The notes under the pieces are model-generated. The model was not told the origin of the DNA. It worked only from the letters and a program-made list of their open reading frames with translations, and did not search any database. A stretch of 64,000 bases of DNA. It comes from an uncultured Muribaculaceae bacterium (GTDB lineage Bacteria > Bacteroidota > Bacteroidia > Bacteroidales > Muribaculaceae). A program made the translations under genes and the position numbers. The DNA is taken from the NCBI GenBank assembly GCA_910577585.1, contig CAJTNN010000009.1:326-64325 (forward strand), read 5' to 3'. Of the stretch, positions 18,787-26,385 are shown piece by piece (the first letter of the stretch is position 1; each line of letters begins with the position of its first letter).

Positions 18787-19590
18787 ATGCATACAAGAGA
18801 AGAGAAACTTGAGGCCTTCGGCCGAATGCTTGATGTGCTCGATGAGCTGCGCGTCAAGTGCCCGTGGGATGCAAAGCAGACCAATGAGTCGCTGCGCCCC
18901 AACACTATCGAAGAGACCTTTGAACTCGCCGAGGCCCTGAGCCGCGACGACGCGATGAATATCAAGAAGGAGCTGGGCGATGTGCTGCTGCATATCGCGT
19001 TCTATTCGAAAATAGGTTCGGAAAAGGGTGATTTCGATATCGCTGATGTCTGCAATGCTCTAACCGATAAACTGATCTTCCGGCACCCTCATGTGTTTGG
19101 CGAGGTAAAGGCTGACTCGGCTCAGCAGGTCATCGAGAACTGGGAGCAGATCAAACTCCGCGAGAAGGATGGCAACAAGACTGTGCTCGGGGGTGTCCCC
19201 TCGGCGCTGCCGGCTCTCATCAAGGCCAACCGCATCCAGGAGAAGGTGCGCAACGTGGGCTTCGACTGGGAGGAACCGTCGCAGATCTGGGATAAGGTGC
19301 AGGAGGAGATTGCCGAGGTGAAGGCTGAGATCGAATCGGGCGACAAGCGGGCTCTGGAGATGGAGTTCGGCGACCTGCTGTTTGCCGTGGTCAATGCGGC
19401 GCGACTGTATGATGTCAACCCGGAGAACGCTCTTGAGCGCACCAACAAGAAGTTTATCGCCCGGTTCAACTATCTCGAGCAGGCATGCCGCGAGCGTGGA
19501 CTGAATCTGCGCGAGATGTCGCTGGCCGAGATGGATGCTATCTGGGATGAGGCGAAGCGCGCGCTGCACGACTCTGACTCCGAAAAATAA
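18787..19590 (+). CDS. mazG: nucleoside triphosphate pyrophosphohydrolase MazG
   Basis: 267 residues with two MazG repeats. The first has CPWDAKQTNESLRPNTIEET and EETFELAEAL...KKELGDVLLH; the second has EEIAEVKAEI...EMEFGDLLFAVVN. These acidic EExxE/ExxD motifs bind magnesium. The enzyme hydrolyses NTPs to NMP and pyrophosphate and clears damaged nucleotides or lowers (p)ppGpp in E. coli. Length matches the E. coli-type two-domain enzyme. topB follows after 51 nt. Confidence 0.95.
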   Translation: MHTREEKLEAFGRMLDVLDELRVKCPWDAKQTNESLRPNTIEETFELAEALSRDDAMNIKKELGDVLLHIAFYSKIGSEKGDFDIADVCNALTDKLIFRHPHVFGEVKADSAQQVIENWEQIKLREKDGNKTVLGGVPSALPALIKANRIQEKVRNVGFDWEEPSQIWDKVQEEIAEVKAEIESGDKRALEMEFGDLLFAVVNAARLYDVNPENALERTNKKFIARFNYLEQACRERGLNLREMSLAEMDAIWDEAKRALHDSDSEK

Positions 19591-19641
19591 TCCTTTCAAT
19601 CACAGGCCTACTCTACTGTATAGGCTGACCATTACCGAAGA

Positions 19642-21471
19642 ATGATACTTTGCATTACCGAGAAACCCAGTGTGGCTGCCGACATTGCCCGCATCATCGG
19701 CGCCGGCGTGCGCCGCGACGGCTATTATGAGGGGGGCGACTATTGCGTCACCTGGACCTACGGTCACCTCTGCACCCTCAAGGAACCCGCCGACTATTCT
19801 CCCTACTGGAAGAGCTGGACACTGGCTTATCTGCCGATGATCCCGCCCAGATTCGGCATTAAGGTGATTCCACAACAGAGCATCGAGCGACAGTTTCATG
19901 TCATTGAGTCTCTGATAGCCAAGGCAAGCGAGATCATCAATTGCGGTGATGCCGGACAGGAGGGTGAGCTTATCCAGCGGTGGGTGATGCAGAAGGCGGG
20001 GTGCCGCATTCCGGTGAAACGCCTATGGATCTCTTCGCTCACTGATGATGCCATCCGCGAGGGATTCCGCAACCTGCGCCCGGAGGCCGACCTGAAATCG
20101 CTCTATGAGGCGGGGCTCTGCCGGGCTATCGGCGACTGGATTCTCGGCATCAACGCCACACGCCTTTATACGCTGAAGTATGGGCGCCGCCCGCAGATTC
20201 TCTCGGTAGGACGGGTGCAGACCCCTACTCTGGCTCTTGTGGTGCGCCGCCAGCAGGAGATCGAGAATTTCGTGCCAAAGGACACCTGGGAGTTGAAGAC
20301 GAAGTATCGGCAGGTGACCTTCTCGGCCACTTCAAAGGGTTTCGATGCGCAACCGAAGGCTCAAAAGGCGCTCGATGCCATCATAGGGAAACCCTTCACA
20401 ATCACTGACTGCCAGAAGAAACGCGGCACTGAGGCTCCGCCACGTCTTTACGACCTGACCTCGCTGCAGGTGGATTGCAACAAGAAACTCGGCATAGGCG
20501 TCGACGACTCTCTAAAAATCATCCAGTCGCTTTATGAGAAAAAGGTGTCTACCTACCCGCGTGTCGACACCACCTATCTCACCGACGATATCTATCCCAA
20601 ATGTGGCCCCATACTGCTCGGTCTGCAACAGTATGCCGACCTCGTGGAGCCGCTGAAGGGACGGTCGCTGAAGAAGACCAAGAAGGTGTTCGACAACTCG
20701 AAGGTCACCGACCACCATGCCATTATCCCCACCGGACAACCGCTGCCGTCTAATCTCTCCGAACTGGAGCGCAAGGTGTTCGATCTCATCGCGCGCCGCT
20801 TTATCGCGGTGTTCTATCCGGATTGTTCTTTCGAACAGACTACGGTGCTGGGGAGCGTGGAGTCTACAAAATTCAAGGCTACGGGGCGCGTCATCACCAA
20901 CCCGGGGTGGAAAACCATCTATGCCAAGGATGCTCCCGCCGAAAATGACGATGAGCCCGCAGCGGCAAAACAGGATAAGGATAGCGACACCCAGGAGATG
21001 CCGCAATTCACCAAGGGTGAATCCGGGCCCCACGAGCCATTTCTGGGCAAGAAGACCTCGCAACCCCCGAAACTCTACACCGAGGGCACGCTGCTGAAGG
21101 CGATGGAGACGGCGGGATCGCAGGTGGAGGATGAGGACCTGCGCGAGGCGCTGAAGGCCAACGGCATCGGCCGACCCTCGACGCGTGCCTCAATTATCGA
21201 GACTCTCTATAAACGCGGTTATATCGAACGCGTCAGAAAATCATTGCGCCCGACCCAGGCGGGAATCGACTTGATAGCGACTATCAAGGTCGAGCTGCTG
21301 AAAAGCGCCGAACTCACCGGCATATGGGAAAATCGTCTGCGCATGATCGAGCGCGGCGACTATGAGCCTCAGGAGTTTATCAACCAGCTCAAGCAAATGA
21401 TCACGACCATCACCAGCGAGGTACTCAAGGACAATTCAAGCATCCGCATCGAGGCCAACGTACCATCTTAA
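19642..21471 (+). CDS. topB: DNA topoisomerase III (type IA)
   Basis: 609 residues. The N-terminal TOPRIM domain starts EKPSVAADIA and continues to GDAGQEGELIQRWV. The type IA core has VGRVQTPTLALVV and the active-site segment STYPRVDTTYL, with the presumed catalytic Tyr in TYPR; the C-terminal part has NGIGRPSTRASIIETL. No zinc-finger tail is present, so the enzyme is shorter than E. coli TopB. The TOPRIM acidic triad reads D-A-G-Q-E where DxDxE is usual. It relaxes or decatenates DNA using single-strand passage. Confidence 0.93.
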   Translation: MILCITEKPSVAADIARIIGAGVRRDGYYEGGDYCVTWTYGHLCTLKEPADYSPYWKSWTLAYLPMIPPRFGIKVIPQQSIERQFHVIESLIAKASEIINCGDAGQEGELIQRWVMQKAGCRIPVKRLWISSLTDDAIREGFRNLRPEADLKSLYEAGLCRAIGDWILGINATRLYTLKYGRRPQILSVGRVQTPTLALVVRRQQEIENFVPKDTWELKTKYRQVTFSATSKGFDAQPKAQKALDAIIGKPFTITDCQKKRGTEAPPRLYDLTSLQVDCNKKLGIGVDDSLKIIQSLYEKKVSTYPRVDTTYLTDDIYPKCGPILLGLQQYADLVEPLKGRSLKKTKKVFDNSKVTDHHAIIPTGQPLPSNLSELERKVFDLIARRFIAVFYPDCSFEQTTVLGSVESTKFKATGRVITNPGWKTIYAKDAPAENDDEPAAAKQDKDSDTQEMPQFTKGESGPHEPFLGKKTSQPPKLYTEGTLLKAMETAGSQVEDEDLREALKANGIGRPSTRASIIETLYKRGYIERVRKSLRPTQAGIDLIATIKVELLKSAELTGIWENRLRMIERGDYEPQEFINQLKQMITTITSEVLKDNSSIRIEANVPS

Positions 21472-21488
21472 GCATCTCTCTATAAACT

Positions 21489-21534
21489 AATTATCTCTCT
21501 GTAATGAGCTGAAGCTCATTACAGAGAGATAATT
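21489..21534. terminator. perfect 22-bp inverted repeat after topB
   Basis: Arms 21489-21510 and 21513-21534 are exactly complementary with a 2-nt GA centre. It starts 18 nt after the topB stop. No T-tract follows, so it could be a terminator, an mRNA stabiliser or a protein-binding palindrome. Confidence 0.6.
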
Positions 21535-21557
21535 ACCTAATACTGATTATATCTCAC

Positions 21558-21785
21558 ATGGATAGAAACCTTCTTTGGCAATATGCCATAGTCATACTGC
21601 TCATTCTGGCGGCTATAGCCAGAATCATATGGAGTCTTTCGAAGAAAAACCGCCGCAAGGGGGGCGGCTGCTGCGGTTGCTCGCTGGCGGATTTGTGCCA
21701 CGACTTCCGACCTCAGTCGCCGCGCTCGCGCAAACATCCCGACAAGCCGGCGTCTGACTCCTGCAAATGTCACCACACTACATAG
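21558..21785 (+). CDS. FeoB-associated Cys-rich membrane protein
   Basis: 75 residues: one N-terminal membrane span (YAIVILLILAAIARIIWSL), a basic stretch (KKNRRK), then a Gly/Cys cluster GGGCCGCSLADLC and a further CKCHH near the end. This layout matches the FeoB-associated Cys-rich family, usually found beside the ferrous-iron transporter. No feoB is visible here. The 3' end overlaps the convergent gene 21770-22045 by 16 nt. Confidence 0.78.
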   Translation: MDRNLLWQYAIVILLILAAIARIIWSLSKKNRRKGGGCCGCSLADLCHDFRPQSPRSRKHPDKPASDSCKCHHTT

Positions 21786-22045
21786 GCGGCAATCCATTCG
21801 CCGATGAAGGCAAAGAGGAATAGCAGACCAAACACGAAGGCCCACGTATTGAGTTTCTGGGCTACAAATCTGTTGATGTTGCGCAGATACACCACAAGCA
21901 GATTCAGGAAAGCGGCCATGAATATGCAGAACACATCGATATAGAACCACCATGCGATGCGCATCTTGAATGTGGCCACAAGGTATATGAGCACAAGGAT
22001 AAAGGCTGCCCATGCGGCACCTTTTGATTGGAAAAATCTCTTCAT
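21770..22045 (-). CDS. small three-span membrane protein
   Basis: 91 residues, strongly hydrophobic, with three predicted spans (AAWAAFILVLIYLVATF, WWFYIDVFCIFMAAFLNLLV, WAFVFGLLFLFAFIGEWIAA). There is a short basic N-terminus (KRFFQSK). I do not recognise a named family. Its 3' end runs into the convergent FeoB-associated gene. The downstream minus-strand neighbours look functionally unrelated. Confidence 0.7.
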   Translation of the reverse strand: MKRFFQSKGAAWAAFILVLIYLVATFKMRIAWWFYIDVFCIFMAAFLNLLVVYLRNINRFVAQKLNTWAFVFGLLFLFAFIGEWIAAYVVW

Positions 22046-22091
22046 TCGTATGTAGTTTTTATCGGCTCCTTTGCGGGAGCGGGTGGAGGAA

Positions 22092-23240
22092 TTAACGGTA
22101 AAGTTTCACTCCGTAGGGATACCCTGACTCGCCGTAGATGATGGCGAAGTAGAACCCTGCCGGCTCTGACTCGATATTTATGTGGGCCATGGGCTGCCCT
22201 TTGTAGGTGGCGCGACCTATGTAGCTGCCGTTGAGATTATATATCATGGCCAGCACGGCATTCTCAGGGAGCAGCACATCGAAGTGGCCGGCTCCGGCGC
22301 TTCGCACACTCACTTCATCGCCGATGGCGGGTATGGCCGCAGCAGCCTCGTCGGCCGCACGGGTCTGCGCCTCTACCTCAGCCATGAAACTGTCGTAAAA
22401 CTCGAAGGGTGTCTCTTCCGGCTCAGGCTCGGGGGTATAGGTGGGCGAGCTTAAGAGGGCTACCTGACGGTCGCCGAGATATTCGGCTGCGTTGAGCCGC
22501 AGGAGCCAGTCGTTGGGCCGGTCGAACATTATGCGGAACATACTCCCCTTCCGCCCATGCACCACGGCCGGAGTGAGCACCTTGCGCGTGTCGACCTCGC
22601 CGATGGCCACACTCCCTTCGCGGCGCTGATGGTCGGCCACAAGTGCCTCCCATTGGGCGGGGGTATACATAGCCGAGAAGTTGCCGTCGCGCGAGTCATC
22701 GGGTGTGTAGAGAAGGTTGTCAAGGTCGGCGTATGCCTCGGCAGGGGTCAGCGAGGGGTCGGTGGCATCGTAGGGGGCATCAAGTAATCCCACCACATAT
22801 GCCGGATAATCCTGCCAGGCCTCGATGGCCTCCTGCGGCACGCGCGAATCATAGCGTATCATCTCTATATCATGGGCATACCCCTTGAGCCAGGCTCGTT
22901 CGGATTCGCTGAGCCGGTCGGCGTCGAAGTTGCTTTTCAGACTGTAGCCGAGTATGGGGAAGGTCTTGTTTTCGGCTGAGATAATCACGAAGCCTCCGCG
23001 CTGCTGATTGTAGACGTAGAAGGGGGTGAAGAGGCGGTCGGTGGTGAGGCGCTTGCCGGTGTAGGCGAGTTTCACGGGGGCCGTCTGCTCATGGTAGGCC
23101 TGGTTGAAAAACTGCTGGGCAAGTGCTTTGGCCTCTTTCTGGCTTACGGTCTCGGCCATGGCAGTGCCCCCCGCAGCCATGCCGAGAAGCAGGCCGCAGA
23201 GTGAGCATCTGATAATATGTGAGGGGAGTCTTCGATTCAT
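22092..23240 (-). CDS. secreted Spi-type inhibitor/prodomain protein without protease domain
   Basis: 382 residues from the ATG at 23240, which precedes a signal peptide (CGLLLGMAAGGTAMA). Residues ~25-130 resemble the Spi/streptopain prodomain: SQKEAKALAQQFFNQAY, then FYVYNQQRGGFVIISAENKT and FPILGYS. The C10 catalytic domain that normally follows (GCVATAMAQ Cys motif and His motif) is absent. The end (IYNLNGSYIGRATYKG... GFYFAIIY) resembles a Por/T9SS-type sorting domain. It may be a free-standing inhibitor or a degenerate protease; the large C10 protease at 36007 has a similar N-terminal domain. Confidence 0.7.
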   Translation of the reverse strand: MNRRLPSHIIRCSLCGLLLGMAAGGTAMAETVSQKEAKALAQQFFNQAYHEQTAPVKLAYTGKRLTTDRLFTPFYVYNQQRGGFVIISAENKTFPILGYSLKSNFDADRLSESERAWLKGYAHDIEMIRYDSRVPQEAIEAWQDYPAYVVGLLDAPYDATDPSLTPAEAYADLDNLLYTPDDSRDGNFSAMYTPAQWEALVADHQRREGSVAIGEVDTRKVLTPAVVHGRKGSMFRIMFDRPNDWLLRLNAAEYLGDRQVALLSSPTYTPEPEPEETPFEFYDSFMAEVEAQTRAADEAAAAIPAIGDEVSVRSAGAGHFDVLLPENAVLAMIYNLNGSYIGRATYKGQPMAHINIESEPAGFYFAIIYGESGYPYGVKLYR

Positions 23241-23340
23241 ACTCTTTGGTTTTGTGAGGGGTGTCTCACCGCAAGGCAGCCGCATTATCTTGCCCGCACT
23301 TGAACGGGGACACCTCTTGATATAATAACGCCCGAAAGAG

Positions 23341-23348
23341 CAAACTTA
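23341..23348 (-). promoter_or_regulatory. -7 box upstream of the Spi-domain gene
   Basis: The minus strand reads TAAGTTTG about 100 nt before the ATG at 23240. No clear -33 element is present. Confidence 0.35.
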
Positions 23349-23392
23349 TTGAGTCTATTTGCACTGTAGTGAGAGCTATGTAATGTGAGGCG

Positions 23393-24310
23393 TCACTCCA
23401 CATGCAGCTTCATCGTGGCGCGCTCCTGACGCATCAGCTGCCAGGAGTTGATGATATTCTGCCAGGCTATGTAGGCGGCGGGGGCGATGGAGGCTATGGG
23501 GTTCATGTAGGCAAGGGCGAGCCACACTGCAAGCACCGTGTTCTTCTGCATCAGCGATTGCCCACCGCTGACGGGGTCGCCGAAGCGGCGACCGAACCTG
23601 CGTCCCACCACAAACTGCACAAGGCATGCCGCCAGAGCACCCAGACAGAGCCACACCATGGTGAGCGTGTTCTCGGGACGCCAGTTGCGTATGGCGAAGC
23701 TCACACAACTCCCCACAATTATGAATAGTGCCACAGCCCAGAGATAGAAGGATATCTGCTGATGTCCAAGCACCTTCTCATGGAGCCGGGGCGATATCCG
23801 GCGGAATATCAGTGCCGCGGCCAGCGGACCGAGCAGCAACGGCACTACCTGCACCATAATCTTGAGGAATGATTGCGTGAAGGTCATGTCGGGGGCATCA
23901 CCTATCCAGGCCAGCACTATCGGACCCGCTGCAGCCACTGCCAGATTGCAGAGCAGCGAGTAGGCGGCCACCTTTGATATGCTGCCGCCAAGCATCGACG
24001 TTATCACCGGTGCAGCAGTGGCCGTAGGCACAAACACACATATGAATACACCCTCGGCCACCGTGTGGTCCCACCACACGAGGAGGCCGTAGACCACGGC
24101 GCTCAGTCCGAACTGTATCGCCAGCAACAACACCTCCTCCTTCGTGAGCTTGAAATCCTTCAGCCGCAGCTTGCAGTAGGTGATGAAGAGCATCGCAAAA
24201 ATCAGATACGGAGAGAGAAATGTGAGATATCCCATCCATTGATGGAATATGGCGCCCCCCACAAGGGCGATAGGCAACATCAGTGTCTTGTTGTGTACAA
24301 GCCGTTTCAT
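23393..24310 (-). CDS. bile acid:sodium symporter-family transporter
   Basis: 305 residues with about nine to ten hydrophobic spans and no cleavable signal peptide. The segment GVFICVFVPTATAAPVITSMLGG resembles the family's crossover region, where conserved polar residues bind sodium and substrate. A second hydrophobic half follows, ending VLAVWLALAYMNPIASIAPAAYIAWQ. Substrates in this superfamily (BASS/ASBT) include bile acids, pantoate and other organic anions; the actual substrate cannot be read from sequence. It is 16 nt downstream of mtnN and may share its transcript. Confidence 0.82.
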   Translation of the reverse strand: MKRLVHNKTLMLPIALVGGAIFHQWMGYLTFLSPYLIFAMLFITYCKLRLKDFKLTKEEVLLLAIQFGLSAVVYGLLVWWDHTVAEGVFICVFVPTATAAPVITSMLGGSISKVAAYSLLCNLAVAAAGPIVLAWIGDAPDMTFTQSFLKIMVQVVPLLLGPLAAALIFRRISPRLHEKVLGHQQISFYLWAVALFIIVGSCVSFAIRNWRPENTLTMVWLCLGALAACLVQFVVGRRFGRRFGDPVSGGQSLMQKNTVLAVWLALAYMNPIASIAPAAYIAWQNIINSWQLMRQERATMKLHVE

Positions 24311-24326
24311 CGCGCAAATTCTCTTC

Positions 24327-25010
24327 TTACTTTAGATCTTGCAGGATGGCGCTCACGGCCTTGAAGGTGGCGAGGGGAGCGTCGCTCCAGAAATTTTTGT
24401 ATTGGTCGATGTTCTCGCCCTGTCCGGGGGTGTCGCTGACTACCCGGATTATGGCAAATTCCACCCCCTCTCCTTTGCAAGTCTGGGCAATGGCAGCCGA
24501 TTCCATGTCGACGGCCACGGCGTCGGGGTATATCTCGTGGATGCGCGATATCTCTTCGGCGTGCGAGATGAAGGTGTCGCCGGTGGCTATCAGTCCGTAG
24601 CTTACGTTTTCACCCTCCAGTACTCTCTTGGCTGTCTGCAGAACTGCGGCAGAGGGAGTGAGCAGACGCGGATAACCGTCGGCGGCGCCGGGCTCGGTGC
24701 CGGGGCCACACCATACGTCATGATAGGCTACTTCGCCGGCCACAAGGAGTCCGCCGATGCCGAGCGGTCCGGCGCCACCGGCCACACCTGAGTTAATCAC
24801 CAGCTGCGGCCCGAAGGCGCGGATTATCTTATAGGTGTTGAGGGCGGCGTTGACCTTACCGATGCCGCACTTGGCCAACACCACTTCATGCTCGCCGATG
24901 CGCCCGGCGAGGCATTCCACATCATCGGCTTTTACGGATTTCGCGTCGTGAAGCAACCCTTTGAGCAGCGCCATCTCTTTGTCCATGGCTGCCAATATCG
25001 CTATCTTCAT
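24327..25010 (-). CDS. mtnN: 5'-methylthioadenosine/S-adenosylhomocysteine nucleosidase
   Basis: 227 residues. The start IAILAAMDKEMALLKGLL is typical of the family. SGVAGG and ATGDTFIS are visible; VAVDMESAAIAQTC carries the catalytic Glu region and AIIRVVSDTPG the purine-binding Asp. It hydrolyses MTA and SAH to adenine plus the thioribose moieties, serving methionine recycling and methyltransferase product removal. Length is standard. A TAATTTTG -7 box on the minus strand lies at 25105-25112. Confidence 0.94.
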   Translation of the reverse strand: MKIAILAAMDKEMALLKGLLHDAKSVKADDVECLAGRIGEHEVVLAKCGIGKVNAALNTYKIIRAFGPQLVINSGVAGGAGPLGIGGLLVAGEVAYHDVWCGPGTEPGAADGYPRLLTPSAAVLQTAKRVLEGENVSYGLIATGDTFISHAEEISRIHEIYPDAVAVDMESAAIAQTCKGEGVEFAIIRVVSDTPGQGENIDQYKNFWSDAPLATFKAVSAILQDLK

Positions 25011-25104
25011 ATCTTATGTCAGTTTTTATCTTTAGTCGTGTCGTTATGGAGATTTCAACCTCTCTCTTGCGACTGCCGCACCTTTGAGCCCGGCAATCAA
25101 CCTG

Positions 25105-25112
25105 CAAAATTA
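25105..25112 (-). promoter_or_regulatory. -7 box upstream of mtnN
   Basis: TAATTTTG on the minus strand, ~95 nt before the ATG. The -33 element is not convincing. Confidence 0.4.
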
Positions 25113-25174
25113 CTAAAATTCCATCGCATCGCGCACCGATTATCATATTTTATCGGTGTATTTTATCCGCGATA

Positions 25175-25206
25175 TTTGTTTTTATTATGGTATTTACATA
25201 ATTTTG
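25175..25206 (+). promoter_or_regulatory. promoter of the YciO-like gene
   Basis: TTTG (25175-25178), 20 nt, TAATTTTG (25199-25206); the ATG follows at 25229. This is a consensus match in both boxes and spacing. Confidence 0.8.
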
Positions 25207-25228
25207 CCTATCTAAAAAAATTGTTGCT

Positions 25229-25837
25229 ATGGATATTCTCAAGATATGGAACGATAATCCGTCAGACCGCCAGGCGCGCGATGTGGCCAACCTTATCGCT
25301 CAGGGTGAGCTCGTAATCATCCCCACCGACTCTGTCTATGCCATCGTGTGCGATGCGCTTAACCCTAAGGCTATCGAGGCGCTGTGCCGACTGAAGGGGT
25401 TGAATCCGGATAAGAACAATCTGTCGATTTTATGCTCCGACATTTCGATGGCGGCCGATTATGCACATATCGAGAATCAAGGGTTCCGTCTGCTGAAGCA
25501 GTACACACCAGGGCCATTCACGTTCCTGTTCCGGGCTGGGCGCAATCTTCCTCGCCCGTTCAAGGGGCGCAAGACCGCCGGCGTGAGAATACCTGATTCG
25601 CTGACTGCGCGCAAGATAGTGGAGGCTCTTGGTCATCCGTTGCTGACAACTTCCATCATATTCGATGACTCTGATGAGGCGCGCGAACCGGAACTCATCG
25701 CCGAACGCTACGCCTCGTCGGGCGTAGCCCTCACTGTCGATGCCGGCCCCGGCGGCGAAGAGTACTCCACCATAGTAGACTGCACCGACGACGCCGACCC
25801 CCACATAACCCGCCAAGGGAAAGGCCAACTCGATTAA
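25229..25837 (+). CDS. yciO: Sua5/YciO/YrdC-family protein
   Basis: 202 residues of a single YrdC-like domain: GELVIIPTDSVYAIVCDA (~29-46), EALCRLKGLNPDKNNLSILC, YTPGPFTFLFRAG, and GVRIPDS. This fold binds ATP and bicarbonate/threonine in TsaC enzymes making threonylcarbamoyl-AMP for tRNA t6A. The sequence looks closer to the YciO subgroup, whose role is less clear, so the TsaC assignment is only possible. It is followed by a hairpin and probably monocistronic. Confidence 0.85.
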   Translation: MDILKIWNDNPSDRQARDVANLIAQGELVIIPTDSVYAIVCDALNPKAIEALCRLKGLNPDKNNLSILCSDISMAADYAHIENQGFRLLKQYTPGPFTFLFRAGRNLPRPFKGRKTAGVRIPDSLTARKIVEALGHPLLTTSIIFDDSDEAREPELIAERYASSGVALTVDAGPGGEEYSTIVDCTDDADPHITRQGKGQLD

Positions 25838-25860
25838 CCCCGCAGAAGTCAGCCACAGCC

Positions 25861-25883
25861 GCCGTGGGTTTGCAACCCACGGC
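25861..25883 (+). terminator. hairpin after yciO
   Basis: GCCGTGGGTT and AACCCACGGC form a perfect 10-bp stem with a 3-nt TGC loop, 23 nt after the stop. No T-run follows. The stem could also be a REP-like repeat. Confidence 0.55.
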
Positions 25884-25944
25884 ACAATAAACCAATACTA
25901 ATCAAATAGTTACCTTCCTTATCCAGCACCCTTACCACAAGGTC

Positions 25945-26178
25945 GGGGCGACGGCGCCCCTCCTCCCAGAGGCTGACGCTGACCTTCCCATTCTACCCAG
26001 TCATCATCCCAATTTTCCCATTCTTCCCAATTTTCCCATTCTTCCCAATTTTCCCATTCTTCCCAATTTTCCCAGTCTTTCCATTCTTCCCAGTTATCCC
26101 AGTCTTCCCAATCATCTTATTCAAAGCACTGTCCTTCACGTAACGGCGAGGCGCCCCTCCCCCAGGGGCTGACGATTA
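25945..26178. repeat. tandem 18-bp repeat bracketed by a related GC-rich pair
   Basis: Exact units CCCAATTTTCCCATTCTT start at 26008, 26026 and 26044, with degenerate units from about 25984 to 26113. The array is flanked by two similar GC-rich stretches containing GCGCCCCTCC and GGCTGACG (about 25945-25980 and 26141-26173). No open frame with a credible start was found. The gap 25838-26385 otherwise contains only the yciO hairpin and the promoter of the next gene. Confidence 0.8.
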
Positions 26179-26240
26179 TCAGATTAAACGTTAAAATTAA
26201 AAATTAATCTATTTTATACTTTTTTTTTGCAAATTTAATA

Positions 26241-26248
26241 TAAATTTG
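26241..26248 (+). promoter_or_regulatory. -7 box upstream of the outer-membrane barrel gene
   Basis: TAAATTTG about 137 nt before the ATG, in very AT-rich sequence. The -33 position is T-rich without a clear TTTG. Confidence 0.45.
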
Positions 26249-26385
26249 CACTACTTACACCGTGATAAAAAAAGACCATGCAACCCTATCGCAGACTACT
26301 CATTACGATTAGTTGGTATTGTAGGTTTTTAGCAGGTTGGTTTTTCTCTATCATCTGATTGTTTTACACTTTATTCCGTTGAAAT

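Noticed and set aside
26008..26113. CRISPR array
   Set aside because: The units are contiguous with no unique spacers and no cas genes are nearby; it is a simple tandem repeat.
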